From positions 45,507,678 through 45,571,677 of the forward strand of contig CM049307.1 of assembly GCA_026874595.1 (NCBI GenBank): a stretch of DNA of 64,000 bases, read 5' to 3'. Shown piece by piece: positions 48,290-59,760 of this stretch. Numbering within the stretch: the first letter of the stretch is position 1; each line of letters opens with the position of its first letter. The notes beneath the pieces are model-generated. The model was not told the origin of the DNA. It searched no databases and saw nothing but the letters and a program-made list of their open reading frames with translations. Origin of the DNA: Sipunculus nudus (lineage: Eukaryota > Annelida > Sipuncula > Golfingiida > Sipunculidae). Both the position numbers and the translations under genes were made by a program.

Positions 48290-48620
48290 ACGCTAGAAAT
48301 CACAAAGTCATGACCGGGTGAAAATTTATTTCGGTAACGGCGCCGAAGGTTGATGCAATAAAAAGGGAACTCCGGGGGAGATGGCGTGTCACTAATTATA
48401 GTCCAGGCCCCAACAAATTCAAATATTGCGGGTAGCAAGTCTATTCAGCACATAGATCTTGGCTTAATTAAATACCATTGCCGGCTAACAGCAGACTGAC
48501 ACTGGCCAATTACGCGCCATTTTATATTGCATTTCAACCTGCCCGCCATAAATTAGCCCGTCTTCCGAGGAATTAGTCCCCTGGCAGCGATGCCTAGAAT
48601 ATATTTGCTACAAGACAAAT
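48290..48620. other. GC-richer low-repeat island
   Basis: About 330 bp rich in short AT-core motifs (CTTAATTAAATACC, CCAATTACGCGCC, CATAAATTAGCCC) set in GC-rich sequence, without an open frame or repeat partner here. Such texture is common in conserved regulatory DNA, but conservation cannot be tested from one sequence. Confidence 0.3.
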
Positions 48621-49471
48621 TTAACATTTCAGAGCTACGCAACTTGAGTATTTTTTTCTTATTCTGTCCCTATCGACTATTATGAAAATTTAGGATAAAA
48701 AATAAGGTTTGAAGCCATAATGGTTCTATTGTTAACCCTGATGTGACGTACTTGTCGTTTGACTTCGATGTTTTTCAAACTTATAAAGGATTACGGTAAA
48801 TCTATGAAATGGGTTTGTTGGTATTATTATATGGAAGAAAAGACCTTTGGTGAAGAAAAGAAAAAACTCATTTCATAGAGTGGTTACTCACTACAGAAAA
48901 CGGAAAAAAGGAAATCGCAAGGAGTAGCATGTTTCTAAATCTCTAAGGATAATCATATTATTTATGATATATTAGTACAGACGACTCTCACATAATTTTC
49001 TTAAGGTAACCTTTCTTAGTATCACAAACCCTGGCAAAATATCAAAAGCTAAACGTTTCTGAATAATAAATAAAGATTCATGAAAATGGCCATTTCTACT
49101 TCATCATGTTTTTTGTTCATCTGCTTAAAAAGCTTACTTTAACCGTATAAGATGCATCAGCGTAATGCTTCAGTGTCTCATTGTTTTAAACAGTAATGCT
49201 ATGATCACTTAGAGACAATCCGTGTCTAGATAAATATGTTATTTATTACCATTAATCATACTCGATGTGATGAAGGTGAATGGCCGAAATTAAATTTAAG
49301 ACTATCCTCTCTGGACTACTGCCGTTGGCCAGTCGTAATAGTACATAAATGTCTGAGGCTGAGCCGTTTGCTTTCAACCAAATCTGAACATTTACAAAGA
49401 GTTATTCGAAATTTCTGATAATTTGTGATTGACTTTATATTCAAATTGCACAGTTATGTTATGATGATATA

Positions 49472-49640
49472 CAGTGGAATCTGTCTGAAAGACCACTTGT
49501 CTAAAAAGGCCACCTGTCTATTTAGACGACCCTTGAGTGAACAAAAAACCATCCACATTGGTTATTACTTACCTGGCTTTTTTAATCAGACTAACTGTGA
49601 GTTAAGACCACTTTGGTTTGACTTTATTCTAGGTATCACA
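49472..49640. mobile_element. Possible MITE fragment
   Basis: TA-CAGTGGAATCTGTCTGAAAG followed by GACCACTTGTCTAAAAAGGCCACC resembles the left end of pogo/Tigger-like MITEs. The expected right end was not seen. Confidence 0.4.
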
Positions 49641-50503
49641 CAGCCTTATATCACTTTTTATTAAAGTGTGAACAAAACGTGACAGTAACACGCAAACATC
49701 TCCCTACGTCATCAGTGAATAAGTCTTAGCTATATAGCATGAACATTGCTTTCGCTTTTAAATATATAGTTTTAGTTTTAAAGGGATTTTTAATGGACAT
49801 ATGGGCTAAACTGAAAATTAGGGCCGAATCACCAACATTTGTATAAGAACACAGCCTATTTTCGTGACACGTTGACTTTTATAACGTCGGCAAAGGAGAG
49901 ACACACTTCACATATTTCTCCATTCGTTTATATATATATGTTATACACAATTGGAAGCCGATAACGTAATGTTATCAGATATGTGTTTTACAAAATGAGT
50001 TTTTTTTATTTTTAACCAGATATTCACATAAGTTTCTATAGAATTTATGTAATTTCTGGCTCACTCTGCTTATATTAATTAATTCTAGGTAATTCTTGTG
50101 TGGAAAATATCTTATAATGCCTCTGTGATGGATGTGTGAGCTTGTTTATCAACAAAGCAGTTTTGACAAACAGAAAAATCATGTAACAGAAGGTGGTTGG
50201 TTGCATATATGCGGAAGTTGAAAGGTCATTAGTCGCAAAAGCAACCGTTGCAAAACTCGGTTTGTCTGACTTGCTGCTAGATATTTCTAAATAATGTGTT
50301 TGGGTATAAACACGTAGATATAAACAAAACGAAAAGCCTGGGCGCGATGGGGTCGGCATTTTCTGGCCTATTTTTATTACAAATTCAAAAGATTTTTTTT
50401 AGTAAATAGACGCAGGTATCGTGTTACGTAACCTAATATAAACAGATCACGTATGCGTGATGAACACAAATTCTGTAACGGAGATTTTTAAAAAATCAGA
50501 TTC

Positions 50504-51186
50504 TGTAACACTAGGCAGAGTGAAATGTCTAGGGGAATGAAAAAAAAGTCAGTGTTTTTTTTTTGTTAACAAATAACTATAATTCATTCTTAAAGCAACC
50601 CTAAAATTACAATACACTAAATTAATACAATTATACAGTAAAGCAGCGGTATAACAACAAATCAATACAATAACATAGAAAAATAAACAATGTGCACAAT
50701 ACTTGGATACCAACACCGTCACAACGATAAGTGCTTTAAATGAATACTCTCGGAGAATGACAGTCCATTGTAAAGCTCTTGTAACAATCCAGAAAGTAAA
50801 CTGAAGTCCAAATGAGTCTGAAGAAAATCTATAATTGCCGCACACGTCGGATAAGGTCCAATAAAACCGACACACATGCTTCTGCGTCCGCTGGAATCTT
50901 CTCTGCTCTCTGCTCTCGGTTCTTAAACACAGCCCCTTTATATACTCTTCCCCCAAAGCCGAGAATTTTCCACTTCTAGAACATTCGAAGAATAATACAT
51001 TATACACGGTAAGCACGCGTCACAGAAATTCTCTAGAAAAACATCGCTGTGTGTATCTCTACATACCAGGGTCATCACGTGACCTCGGCCAGGCGTGAAA
51101 ACCCCCAGCCAGCATGACAACGATAGTTCAACCAGTACGGATTAAACATAAAGTGCAACTACAACACGAGTTACGCCCGTGTCACA
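50504..51186 (-). mobile_element. Candidate solo LTR
   Basis: Read on the minus strand, the block starts TGTGACAC (51186) and ends GTGTTACA (50504), a near-perfect inverted pair. It contains a TATA box in AGTATATAAAGGGGC (TATATAAA at 50944-50937), a purine-rich presumed start region (GAGAGCAGAGAGCAGAGAAG) and then LTR-like AT-rich sequence. The 155-codon frame across it ends in an A/T-rich tail and has no domain. No 4-5-bp target duplication was found, so the borders are uncertain. It could instead be the promoter of an unidentified gene. Confidence 0.4.
50974..50992 (-). promoter_or_regulatory. Heat-shock-element-like motif upstream of TATA box
   Basis: On the minus strand GAATGTTCTAGAA gives three alternating GAA/TTC units with exact 2-base spacing, preceded by TTCTTC. 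The TATA box starts 30 bp downstream. This is the classical HSF-binding arrangement; activity is inference. Confidence 0.55.
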
Positions 51187-51189
51187 CAA

Positions 51190-53940
51190 CAAAAGGAGCA
51201 CCTATAACAATCGGAATTGGCTTCTTTAAGCGTTATTTTACTTTTTCGGATCAGGAATGTTGTTAAGTTTGGGTTTTTTTTTTGGTAAACGCAATTTTTG
51301 TGACAATAATAATTTACAATTTTCGTCTTGTACGGGTATTAAGGAACAGACCTGGGGCTAGTTTAATGTGGAAGACTATAAGTGCTTGATTGGCGGATCC
51401 TATTTGCAGAAACACGAAACTTAACGAAATACAACGTGTTGGGACAGCTGCTCGCCCGCTAACCCATTAAAAAGATCCAGGCACGGAGTGAAAAAAAACT
51501 ACCATAATGAAAACAGGACCTGAACGGAAAACGCTAGGGGAGCAACATGATGGAGCTGTGTATGTTCTCAAGGCTGGGTCAATTTTCTTCCAACTTAAAG
51601 GTGCTCGTGTCAAGCTCACTAAAACCAATAGGCTATATTGTAACTTAACGCAGAGTTTATTTTTTACATAGTGTTTATGTACTCATTTTGCAAATGATAG
51701 ACCCAAGGTATGTGTCATAGCTCTAGTTTTGGGAAAATGCACATTATGATGATGCTATGACTAATTTTATCAAGTCTTTGTATGTAAATATGTTTATGTC
51801 ATTGACTTATGCTGACGTCTAATCCACCATTTGCAGTTCAAACTAAAATCAAGCTCATTAACTGTAAAATAGCTTATGCCGGGCTTACTTTCAACTCCCC
51901 CTATATATTTTTATTTGAAACTTTTCTTCATTGTTCAGGAACTGTCCTAAAATCATTTTTAAAAAAGTCTTAAATTCAGTATCTCCTTCATAAATTGGAG
52001 TTTACTTGATACTGGAAGCTTAAAATGATCCAATCACATTTGTAGTGACCTTCATTATATATGTTCACGTAAAAGAGGACCATTTTTTCAAGTTTTGCGT
52101 CTGGGATTCCAGGTAATTGAAATCTGCATCGATAAATCTTTAACTATTAAGTTTATCCACTGAAATTACATATTTTCTGTGGAAACGGGTTGGCAGTACG
52201 ATGTATTTCGCCATAATTTTTTTTTGTCTGTTCATGTATGTGATATGCATCTGCAAAGATAAATACGTCAATAATAAAATCTTTAAAAAGTGACTGTATA
52301 TGCAGATTATCTGTTACACCAGGTGACGAAAATTGGCATTGTCTTTTTCCCCTTCAGGATCTGTGTTTTCATGTTATTCTTCATACATGGATTTCTGTAA
52401 TTATCAGTTCACAGGATATTCTTATAGTATATGCTTATTTTGAAATTGAATAAATTTGGAGGGTGCACCTCGAGAACTCGGAATTAATTTGTTTTCAGAT
52501 TGGTCAAGTTCTGAACGTTCAGAACCATACACTACCCGTTTGTAATTTGGTTTCTGATCAAACACCTGCCTCTGCCTGGTGTACGATTTTGTACCATATG
52601 ATACTTGCTAGCTGAAGCAAAGAAGAGTTGATAAATCTGACTGGTGACCTGACTCCATTTGTGAATTCTTATTTGTACAACTGCCCATCAGTATGTAAAG
52701 TTCTCTGACCCTGCCAACCGGTGACGAGAGTTGGTACTGCAAGGCAATTGGGTTTGCTGCAAGAAATAGTGGATTGGATAAAGGTCAGACGTTGAACGGA
52801 AATACTCTCTCTCTCTCTCTCTCATTATTTTCTGGTATGTAATATAAATCTCATACACAGCAAAGTAAATTGACGTCACACAGTCTACAACAGGATAAAA
52901 CACTGACATGAACAAGATAGTTGCTGTTTTACAGCCAACCACCGGAGACCGCTTTACACCTATCACACCTTGATAAAAACAATATTTTATCAGAGATCAA
53001 CGTCTGATAATGAGGCGGAGCTATTATCAGTTATAAATGATTGACTGCTAGGGTTAGCCGGGACAACATCTCAGGACTATCACTTCAGCCGAGGCGGGGC
53101 AGCCGGCCGGAAGCAAACACTAATTTTACTGCTGCATACAGTTTGAAGAAGAGTAGTTAGCCTTCCCGTCTGTCTGAGGCTCCATCAGGCCGACCTAGCT
53201 TGTTCCTTATTGAGTCAGCGTCTCCCTCATCCCGGAAATTGATCGCTTGTTTCAATGGGTCTAGGTGTCCAGAATGATTGGGAAAAGAGGCCGAAAAAAA
53301 GAGCTGCATTATTTGCTTTATGCTCTCCTGAAACCCCCTGGACCATCGTACAGATGCTATTTTTTACACTGTCTGTTATAGATAAACGACACGGGAGGCG
53401 TTAATATTGTCTAAGCCGGTATTCTGTACGTACTGAATGAAAGGCAGGTAGTCATAAAACTAAGGGAAATTATATTCAGGAATTAGGTTCAGGACGCAAG
53501 GTTTGTTTTTATTGGATAATCTTCACGGTCAGGTGTATCTTTACCGACACTGGTACATTGAACGTCAGAATTTATTTATATATAGATATTGCTATTCCTG
53601 TTTCAGTGTATTGTACTTTAAGGCTAAAAAAACATAACAGAGCTAAGCCTTTTGAGTGGTACACTATATGGCATAAAATACTGGTAAGGAACTCTCACAT
53701 TTCGTTGCTAAGGACACATTGAACGTGATGAATTATAGACATGGGAGAAGCGAGCATTATTTCTACTAGCGTATTACCAGTTCTTGCGTTAGGCAAGCCC
53801 CGCGAGAAGTCGACCGGGTTTGTGCGGGACGGGTTTTCTATGGGCCGAGATGATATGGACGATTTTTTCCTAAACGATATCACTGCAGAGTTCTTTTCAC
53901 TTTTTTCTACGTATATTTTAAAGGATAGACCCACTGCTTG
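51190..53940. other. Unannotated stretch
   Basis: No gene recognised. It contains (CT)n at 52805-52823 and a GC-richer island at about 52990-53330. A plus frame at 53741-53944 (67 codons) begins shortly before a TA array and has no known domain. Confidence 0.45.
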
Positions 53941-53953
53941 TTAGTTTCAATAT

Positions 53954-53955
53954 AA

Positions 53956-54019
<64 letters not shown>
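53954..54019. repeat. (TA)n microsatellite
   Basis: Long TA array with a small interruption near 53975. Confidence 0.95.
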
Positions 54020-54022
<3 letters not shown>

Positions 54023-54734
54023 GAAACGTTGGTATGTATAAAAGAAATACTGAATAACCTCAGAGAACTGGTATAGGAAAGTAAGCCAAGAGAGATTTGT
54101 GTCACCAAGTCGATGGTTGCATCAAAGGTATGATCCGTCTGTTGAACTGCCGCGAACTGTTGAACTGTTGAACGTAAGTGAATATACGTAGATGCCTATA
54201 AGACCATGTCTTGCGCCAATAAAAGACCTTTTTTGACTAGAATATGATTGTAGCTTCATATAAGACATCAGCTAATTAACTAAAAGTAAGCCAAAGAGGG
54301 GCAGACTCATCAACAAATTGATGGCTTGTGATCTACGAAGAGAAATGGTTCTTAGGGAAATGATTTTCAAGACCTCCAGAGACGTCAGATGGGTTTAGCA
54401 AGTCTTCTAAGATAACGTTAGTGGTGTGAAAGAAGGACGCTGGTGCTTTTGTAGCAGACGACATTTTGTGACACGAATAGCCCGGTCAAACGGCATGCCC
54501 AAACGGAGATGTAAAATCAACAGAGCTGTCGAACCAACATTTACTTAATAATTTGTAAGGAATCAAACGATTGTAAGCATCGTGTTGACTAATTTGTTTC
54601 GTACCGTTGTACGGCACTCTTCAAAACGGTAATACTGGAGGGGGTTGTACATTGAACAACTGTTTGTTCACTGGAGCGTGTTTGTGGTTAATATCTGTAC
54701 AACGTGCCTAATCTTGATTACTCTTTGTGTTGAG

Positions 54735-54948
54735 TTTACATAAGAGGAATTTGATAGCGGGTCTACAACTTGTTACAAATTCATTGCTTTTGTTAAGCGT
54801 GGCCAGGTTTTGTTTACATAAAATGAAATATTTCTCCCACATGCACAGGTTACATCTGTTAGTTTCTGGGGATTGTGCTTTTGCTTTTCTGGGTATGCTC
54901 CACTGCATTTCAAATTTTACGTTTTTCTCTTTAAGCTCCCAGATGTAT
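54735..54948 (-). pseudogene. Penelope-like element C-terminus, remnant 1
   Basis: The minus strand encodes IWELKEKNVKFEMQWSI, then CNLCMWEKYFILCKQNLATL, the conserved end of Penelope-like proteins after the GIY-YIG nuclease. The same end occurs in remnant 2 (CNLCNTEKYFIICRPEESTL). Only about 70 residues remain. The upstream side is cut off at a short TA run followed by a SINE-like block. This is the piece of one retroelement copy closest to its 3' end. Confidence 0.8.
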
Positions 54949-54964
54949 ATATATATATGGAAGG

Positions 54965-55105
54965 GTATGAATAGCCATGCTGGTTCACTGTAGATTAGAA
55001 CATTAGAGATGGAACTAGAAAACGGAAAAGTCGGTTCACTGCCGATGGGAATCGAACCCATGATCTTCCGATTATCGGTCGGCTGCTTAAACCACTAAGG
55101 GAAGG
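54965..55105 (-). mobile_element. tRNA-like SINE head
   Basis: Read on the minus strand from 55105: TTAGTGGTTTAAGCAGCCGACC (A-box and D-arm) then ATGGGTTCGATTCCCAT, a perfect T-arm with 5-bp stem and B box. There is no good acceptor stem, so this is a SINE or tRNA relic rather than a tRNA gene. It runs on to GAACCAGCATGGCTATTCAT (54986-54967) and then a TA run. The reverse complement of that word also sits between TA arrays at 3543-3562. Confidence 0.6.
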
Positions 55106-55189
55106 TACATATAAGATAACCCTTGTAAAAAGAGTGAATCGAATAATGTACGCGTGTTATCTATGTTTATCCCTGAGCTAATATAGGCT

Positions 55190-56060
55190 GATGGGCTATT
55201 GTCGTCACACATGCCATCCATCTGCGCGGCGTCCGTCCTTCCTTCCGTCAGGCAGCCGATAACTCATATCTGATGAGCAGAATATTTAAAAAAATTAAAC
55301 CAAAGTACTTAATTTCTTCAGCGCTGATGAATAAAAAGCAAAGATCTATTTGTTGATATAGATGTATTTATAGATATATCTTGTGAGCACATTTCATAGG
55401 AACCACTGATTAGATCGTCATGAAATGTGGTTTATTTATTGGCCTTGATGATATGGAATTGCCTCACCAGGCTGATGGCGCCATCTATAATATCTAAACT
55501 TTTATCAATTTTATCGCAATTCTTTAGGTTTTGCCCTGTGGGCTGGTTATCTTAAAATTATCTGAAACGTGTAAGGATCTCATTTCTTTATTGCAGACTT
55601 ACATCAACAAAATCTTAGTCGAGTGGCGCCACCTTCGGGATATAATGACATGTCAGTCATGTCATCAATATGTCTGGCAAATTTGGAAATGATTGGTGCA
55701 GCAGCGGTTCGTGAAATAAAATGGAAAAGATTTTTGCACCATAAATGTGTGAACTCAGACAATATCAGCAATGTTCTAAGACTTGTGGAAAAAGAAGTTT
55801 GAAAATACTTCCATTTAAATGTATGATTTACTCTCTTGCTCCAAGGGATCCTTGTATATAATTTAAATGCTACAGTGTTCTTATTTCCTCACTTTTAAGG
55901 AAACTAGATAACCGCACTTTTGATCCCAATAACAGAGGTGGCGCCACCTATACATTACATAAACATGTCAATCATGTGATGAGATCGCATGTAAAATATT
56001 TGTGATTTTTTTATTGGATTTAGATTTTTAGTAAAGTAGTGGCCGGACAGACAGAATGAT
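55190..56060. repeat. Repetitive region with GGCGCC palindromes
   Basis: Three related segments contain CTGATGGCGCCATCT (55472), GTGGCGCCAC (55623-55632) and AGGTGGCGCCACCT (55936-55949). The latter two, about 315 bp apart, are each followed by ACATGTCARTCATGTSATSA. A CCGTCCTTCCTTCCGTC stretch lies at the left. A similar GGTGGCGCCACC occurs inside the TIR element at 41244. No ends identified. Confidence 0.45.
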
Positions 56061-56099
56061 GGATGTTCGATAAAGCTAAATCACATGATACCACAGGTA

Positions 56100-57380
56100 A
56101 AAAAAAAATCTATAATTTATTTCCCGATATATATAAAGCAGATGATGCCACTTTCATGTGAATTCAGATGAGACCATTATTTGGTGGCTTGTACGCAAGT
56201 CCCCGCCACCACGACCGGCTGTGCCTGATAACTACCAAATAAACAAAGTCGAACATCACAAGAACAATGGTTTTGGTGGTACGCAGGAAATCATTTGCTA
56301 AAAGCAGGCTTTTCAATAGAGTCGGAATACGACTGTAATCACGTCTTTGACGAAGATCAAATAGCACTTGAAATGACGTTCAGATGCCGATTCTATTCTC
56401 CAGGTATTTCATGTAGGAACAAAGCTGTAAATTAAAGAAAAATCCACCCAAGATGCTACCATAAATATCCCTCGAAGCATTTCATCTGCTTCATTGATCC
56501 ATCTGAGGTTAGATATATGACAACAGATGCAGGGTTTTATCATTCAAACCTGTAGTTTTCCTAAGAAAGTAGCACTGCGCGTTCAGTCAGCATATTTTAT
56601 TTAAATTAGCTCCTATATAATCGCGAAATTACCAGTAACATAGTGATATCATTTTTTATATATGCAGAAAATCCGTCAATTTTTATAAATGTTGGTAATC
56701 TTTTGTGTGTGTATATATATTTTGTCGACAAGAACTTCACTCAATAATATGAACTTTTCTCCATATAATTCTGAGGTATCACAGTGTATTTCATGCGGAC
56801 CCGCATTCAAGACATACCGATCCGTTAATAATTCCAAACGTTCATTTTTAAAGCCAGTATTCATAGATTCTATACTACTACTATCTATAATAAAGCAATG
56901 ACAAGATGACATTGTGTATGATCGGTACAAAAAAGACAATCCCTTCTCCCATTCAGAACGCTACTTCGCCAGGCTTCCCATTCAATCTCTACAATTGTAA
57001 TCGTAAGGCAATTATGAGGATATTTGGCAGACAGTCTAACTGCCGTCAATTAAAGTGTCTCCTTTTCATGGACCCATTGTACTCGGTAGAATAGGTGGGC
57101 ACCATAAGAGACCAGAATATTTCCTTGTGGCGCAACCAACGAATTTTCACTGATACCATAGTTAAACAAACAGCTTTCAACCGGGCTGAGTTTCGACTAT
57201 TTATCAAGAGTTTAAACGCTGGCCAAGTCACTGTGCCTGGTTTTAGAAAATATAAGCCGAGTCAAGCTATCGATGAGTGAAGCCGAACCGAGAGTAATAA
57301 TATACTACGACCTTTCCAAAAACGCGTGTTTGCGGGAATCGTTGCGTGAATTTTCAACATAACATTATGAAAAAATGCTT
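56100..57380. other. No recognisable feature
   Basis: Frames at 56689, 56906 and 57095 (60-70 codons, plus strand) lie close together but in no obvious exon arrangement and have no known motif. Confidence 0.4.
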
Positions 57381-57385
57381 CAAGA

Positions 57386-57545
57386 TCATGCAGTAACTAC
57401 GGCGAAGAACTTGAGGCCGAACCACCAAAATCTAACATTGACGCCGGGGGTATCGTTTGCGAAATCGGCAATGGTCGAATTTTTGTAGTGCCATTTTAAA
57501 ATGTTAAAAAATGTAGCTTTTTCCTCGCATGTCGCGGCGAAGTTT
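57386..57545 (-). other. Short protein-like ORF segment, unrecognised
   Basis: The last 50 or so codons of a minus-strand frame (CEEKATFFNILKWHYKN, then GVNVRFWWFGLKFFAVVTA) lie outside the antisense shadow of the Penelope remnant. They might be a coding or mobile-element relic. No family recognised. Confidence 0.2.
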
Positions 57546-58550
57546 TGAAAGTCCATCCAACTTGGACTGAAAATCACAACCAAAGCCAATAAAAAATAGA
57601 CTTCCTGGACATCACATTGGACCTGAACAGAGGAGAATACAAACCATACATGAAACCAAACAATATCCCAACTTATATCCATAAGCACAGTAACCATCCC
57701 CCATTTATAATAAAGAATATACCAGAGAGTATCAACAAAAGACTGTTCACCATTTCATCCAGCGCAGAAGTATGTGACCGAGCTGCACAATCATACCAAG
57801 ATGCATTAAGAAAAAGCAGATATGACCACAAACTAAAATACTCCGAACCACAACAACCAAACCCAAACAGAAAGAAGAGAAAAAGAACGAGACACATCAC
57901 AGGGTTCAATCCACCATACAGCGCAAATGTGAAAACAAATATCGGAAAAAAGTTCCTGCAACTCCTGAATAAGTGTTTTCCCCCGGCCACAAGCTGCATA
58001 AAATACTGAATCGAAACACCGTGAAACTCAACTACAGCTGCATGCCAAGCATGAAACAGATAATATCGGCACACAACCAAAGACTCCTCAGACATGAAAG
58101 AGAGAAAGAAAAAACGGAAGTTACCAGCACAAATTGCAACTGCAGAAATAAAAATGAATGTCCGATCAAGGAAGGATGCCTTACACAAAGCGTAGTTTAC
58201 CAAGCCACAGTCACCAGACAAGATAATAATCACGTGGAAAAATATATTGGACTGACCGAGAACACCTTCAAAACAAGATATTATGGACACATCAGTAGTT
58301 TTAAGAATAAGAAATACAATTACAGAAACAGTACCACACTAAGCCAATATGTATGGACCTTGAAAGAAGATAAAGTGCCATATGCCATCAAATCGAAAAT
58401 TAATCACAGAACGCAAAGCCTACTCCACCACAACGAAAATATGTAACTTATGCAACACTGAAAAATATTTTATTATATGCAGACCAGAAGAAAGCACATT
58501 GAACAATAGAAGTGAACTGACCACCACATGTAAACACAAGGCCAACAGGC
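57540..58550 (+). pseudogene. Penelope-like element, remnant 2, with GIY-YIG nuclease
   Basis: C-terminal third of a Penelope-like retroelement protein. Segments in order: DFLDITLDLNRGEYKPY (end of the RT domain), HSNHPPFIIKNIPESINKRL, then TRHITGFNPPYSANVKTNIG, a Cys cluster CNCRNKNECPIKEGC, the GIY-YIG nuclease (YIGLTENTFKTRYYGHISSF) and the tail CNLCNTEKYFI. The coding line is broken by apparent 1-base shifts near 57595 (A-run), 57985 (C-run) and 58420. The RT catalytic motifs are upstream and missing. In intact elements RT plus nuclease copy the RNA into the genome. The overlapping 205-codon minus-strand frame is its antisense shadow. Confidence 0.9.
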
Positions 58551-58552
58551 TT

Positions 58553-58730
58553 GGGTCAAGTACATGTACTTGTACTTGATACTTGTACTCAAGTACAAAA
58601 TTTTCAGTACTTGGTCTGTACTTGTACTTGGTACTTTTTACCAGGTACAGTACTTGTACTGTACTTGTACTTGCTAAAAATGTACTTGAAAAATCAAGTA
58701 CATTTCAAGTACTAGTCAAGTACATGAATT
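58553..58730. repeat. CAAGTA/TACTTG-rich self-complementary array
   Basis: About 180 bp made of overlapping GTACTTGTACTT, ACTCAAGTAC and AAGTACTAGTCAAGTAC words in both orientations, so the region can fold on itself in many registers. It begins within 10-20 bp of the end of Penelope homology. Similar arrays occur with hAT-type elements in other animals (from memory), so it need not belong to the Penelope copy. Confidence 0.8.
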
Positions 58731-58734
58731 TTTT

Positions 58735-59350
58735 TAAATTATTTTTAATACAGAGCCACTCATCTACTTACCATAAACACAGCGTTAGGAGACCTCAGGT
58801 CAGTCAGAAATATTAGCACTTTGTATGACTGACAGACTGACAGACAAAACTGACACTAGACTGAATAATTCAACCTGTTTTGTGAGTTGTCCTGATGAAC
58901 CAAAACTATACCTCCGTCCTAAACTGCTCAGAACCTCGGACCTGATTATATGAATGGCTTGTGGAAACACTACCCACCGAGTAGCTCTGCTCAGTAAGTT
59001 TGTCCAAGGTTACATCTGCTCATGCTCCAGGCTAATTAGCCATGGTAACTGAGCAGGTCTGGTTGGTAATGAGTAAATTGGATTTGAGTTGTCACAGCTG
59101 AACTATACACAGCCCTCAGGTGGACTGTTTAGCTGATCAGCTTTGAGTTTTACACTCCTGACAGACTAATACAGAGACTCTAAAGCCACTATATAATAAG
59201 TGACAGAATTTGCAGATTCACAATTGTCTGATCCTTTCGACCTGACAGAAGCCGACTTACAGACAAAAACTTTGAATGTATAATGTTCATCATTGCAAGT
59301 ACAATTACAGCTTGTGTATGCATATCTAAATGAAATGTAGATGAAAATGA
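58735..59350. other. No recognisable feature
   Basis: Unique-looking sequence with short ACTGACAGAC repeats near 58825. No frame of note. Confidence 0.45.
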
Positions 59351-59354
59351 CAAC

Positions 59355-59760
59355 TAAATATTATTTTCATCAACTATTCCCAGTCGCTGTGAAAGACTGA
59401 AAGTCCATCAAGACATCTTCGTGGATTACCTAGAATACAAAAAAAATCAGAATTTCAAGCATCAACTGCACCTTTTTTGTGTTCTGATATATAAATGTGT
59501 AATAGTGTATTTAATAAACATATTTCTTATAGTATAAGTATTATTTTCATAAACTATTACTAACTGCTGTGAAAGGCCATAAAAACTATCACCCTGGATA
59601 ACCTAGAATAAAAAAAAAATTCAACAAAGTCAAGCAGAAATTCAGGCATCAAAGCACCATTTCTTGTGTACTGATATATATCTGTGTAATAGTGTATATA
59701 AATACTGAAAGTACAATAAGACTGTCACCCTGGATTACCTAGAATAAAAAAAACACCTGC
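59355..59760. repeat. Diverged tandem repeat, unit about 175 bp
   Basis: Three units share CTGTGAAAG, then CACCCTGGATTACCTAGAATA and an A-run, then TTGTGT..CTGATATAT..GTGTAATAGTGTAT. Starts are near 59360, 59535 and 59705; the last is partial. Confidence 0.75.

Noticed and set aside
50549-51016. 155-codon minus-strand ORF as a membrane protein gene
   Set aside because: It starts upstream of the TATA box, crosses the presumed transcription start and ends in a T/A-rich run; the hydrophobic part is AT-rich translation.
54160-54180. Short GTTGAACTG repeats
   Set aside because: Only two or three short words; no periodic array.
55030-55105. Functional tRNA gene
   Set aside because: A good T-arm and B box, but no acceptor-stem pairing; better explained as a SINE head.
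57673-58290. 205-codon minus-strand ORF
   Set aside because: Exact antisense of the Penelope-like coding remnant, whose plus-strand protein motifs are clear.
58880-58960. Hammerhead ribozyme, because Penelope-like elements often carry one (CCTGATGA present)
   Set aside because: No matching GAAAC core or stem pairing found nearby.
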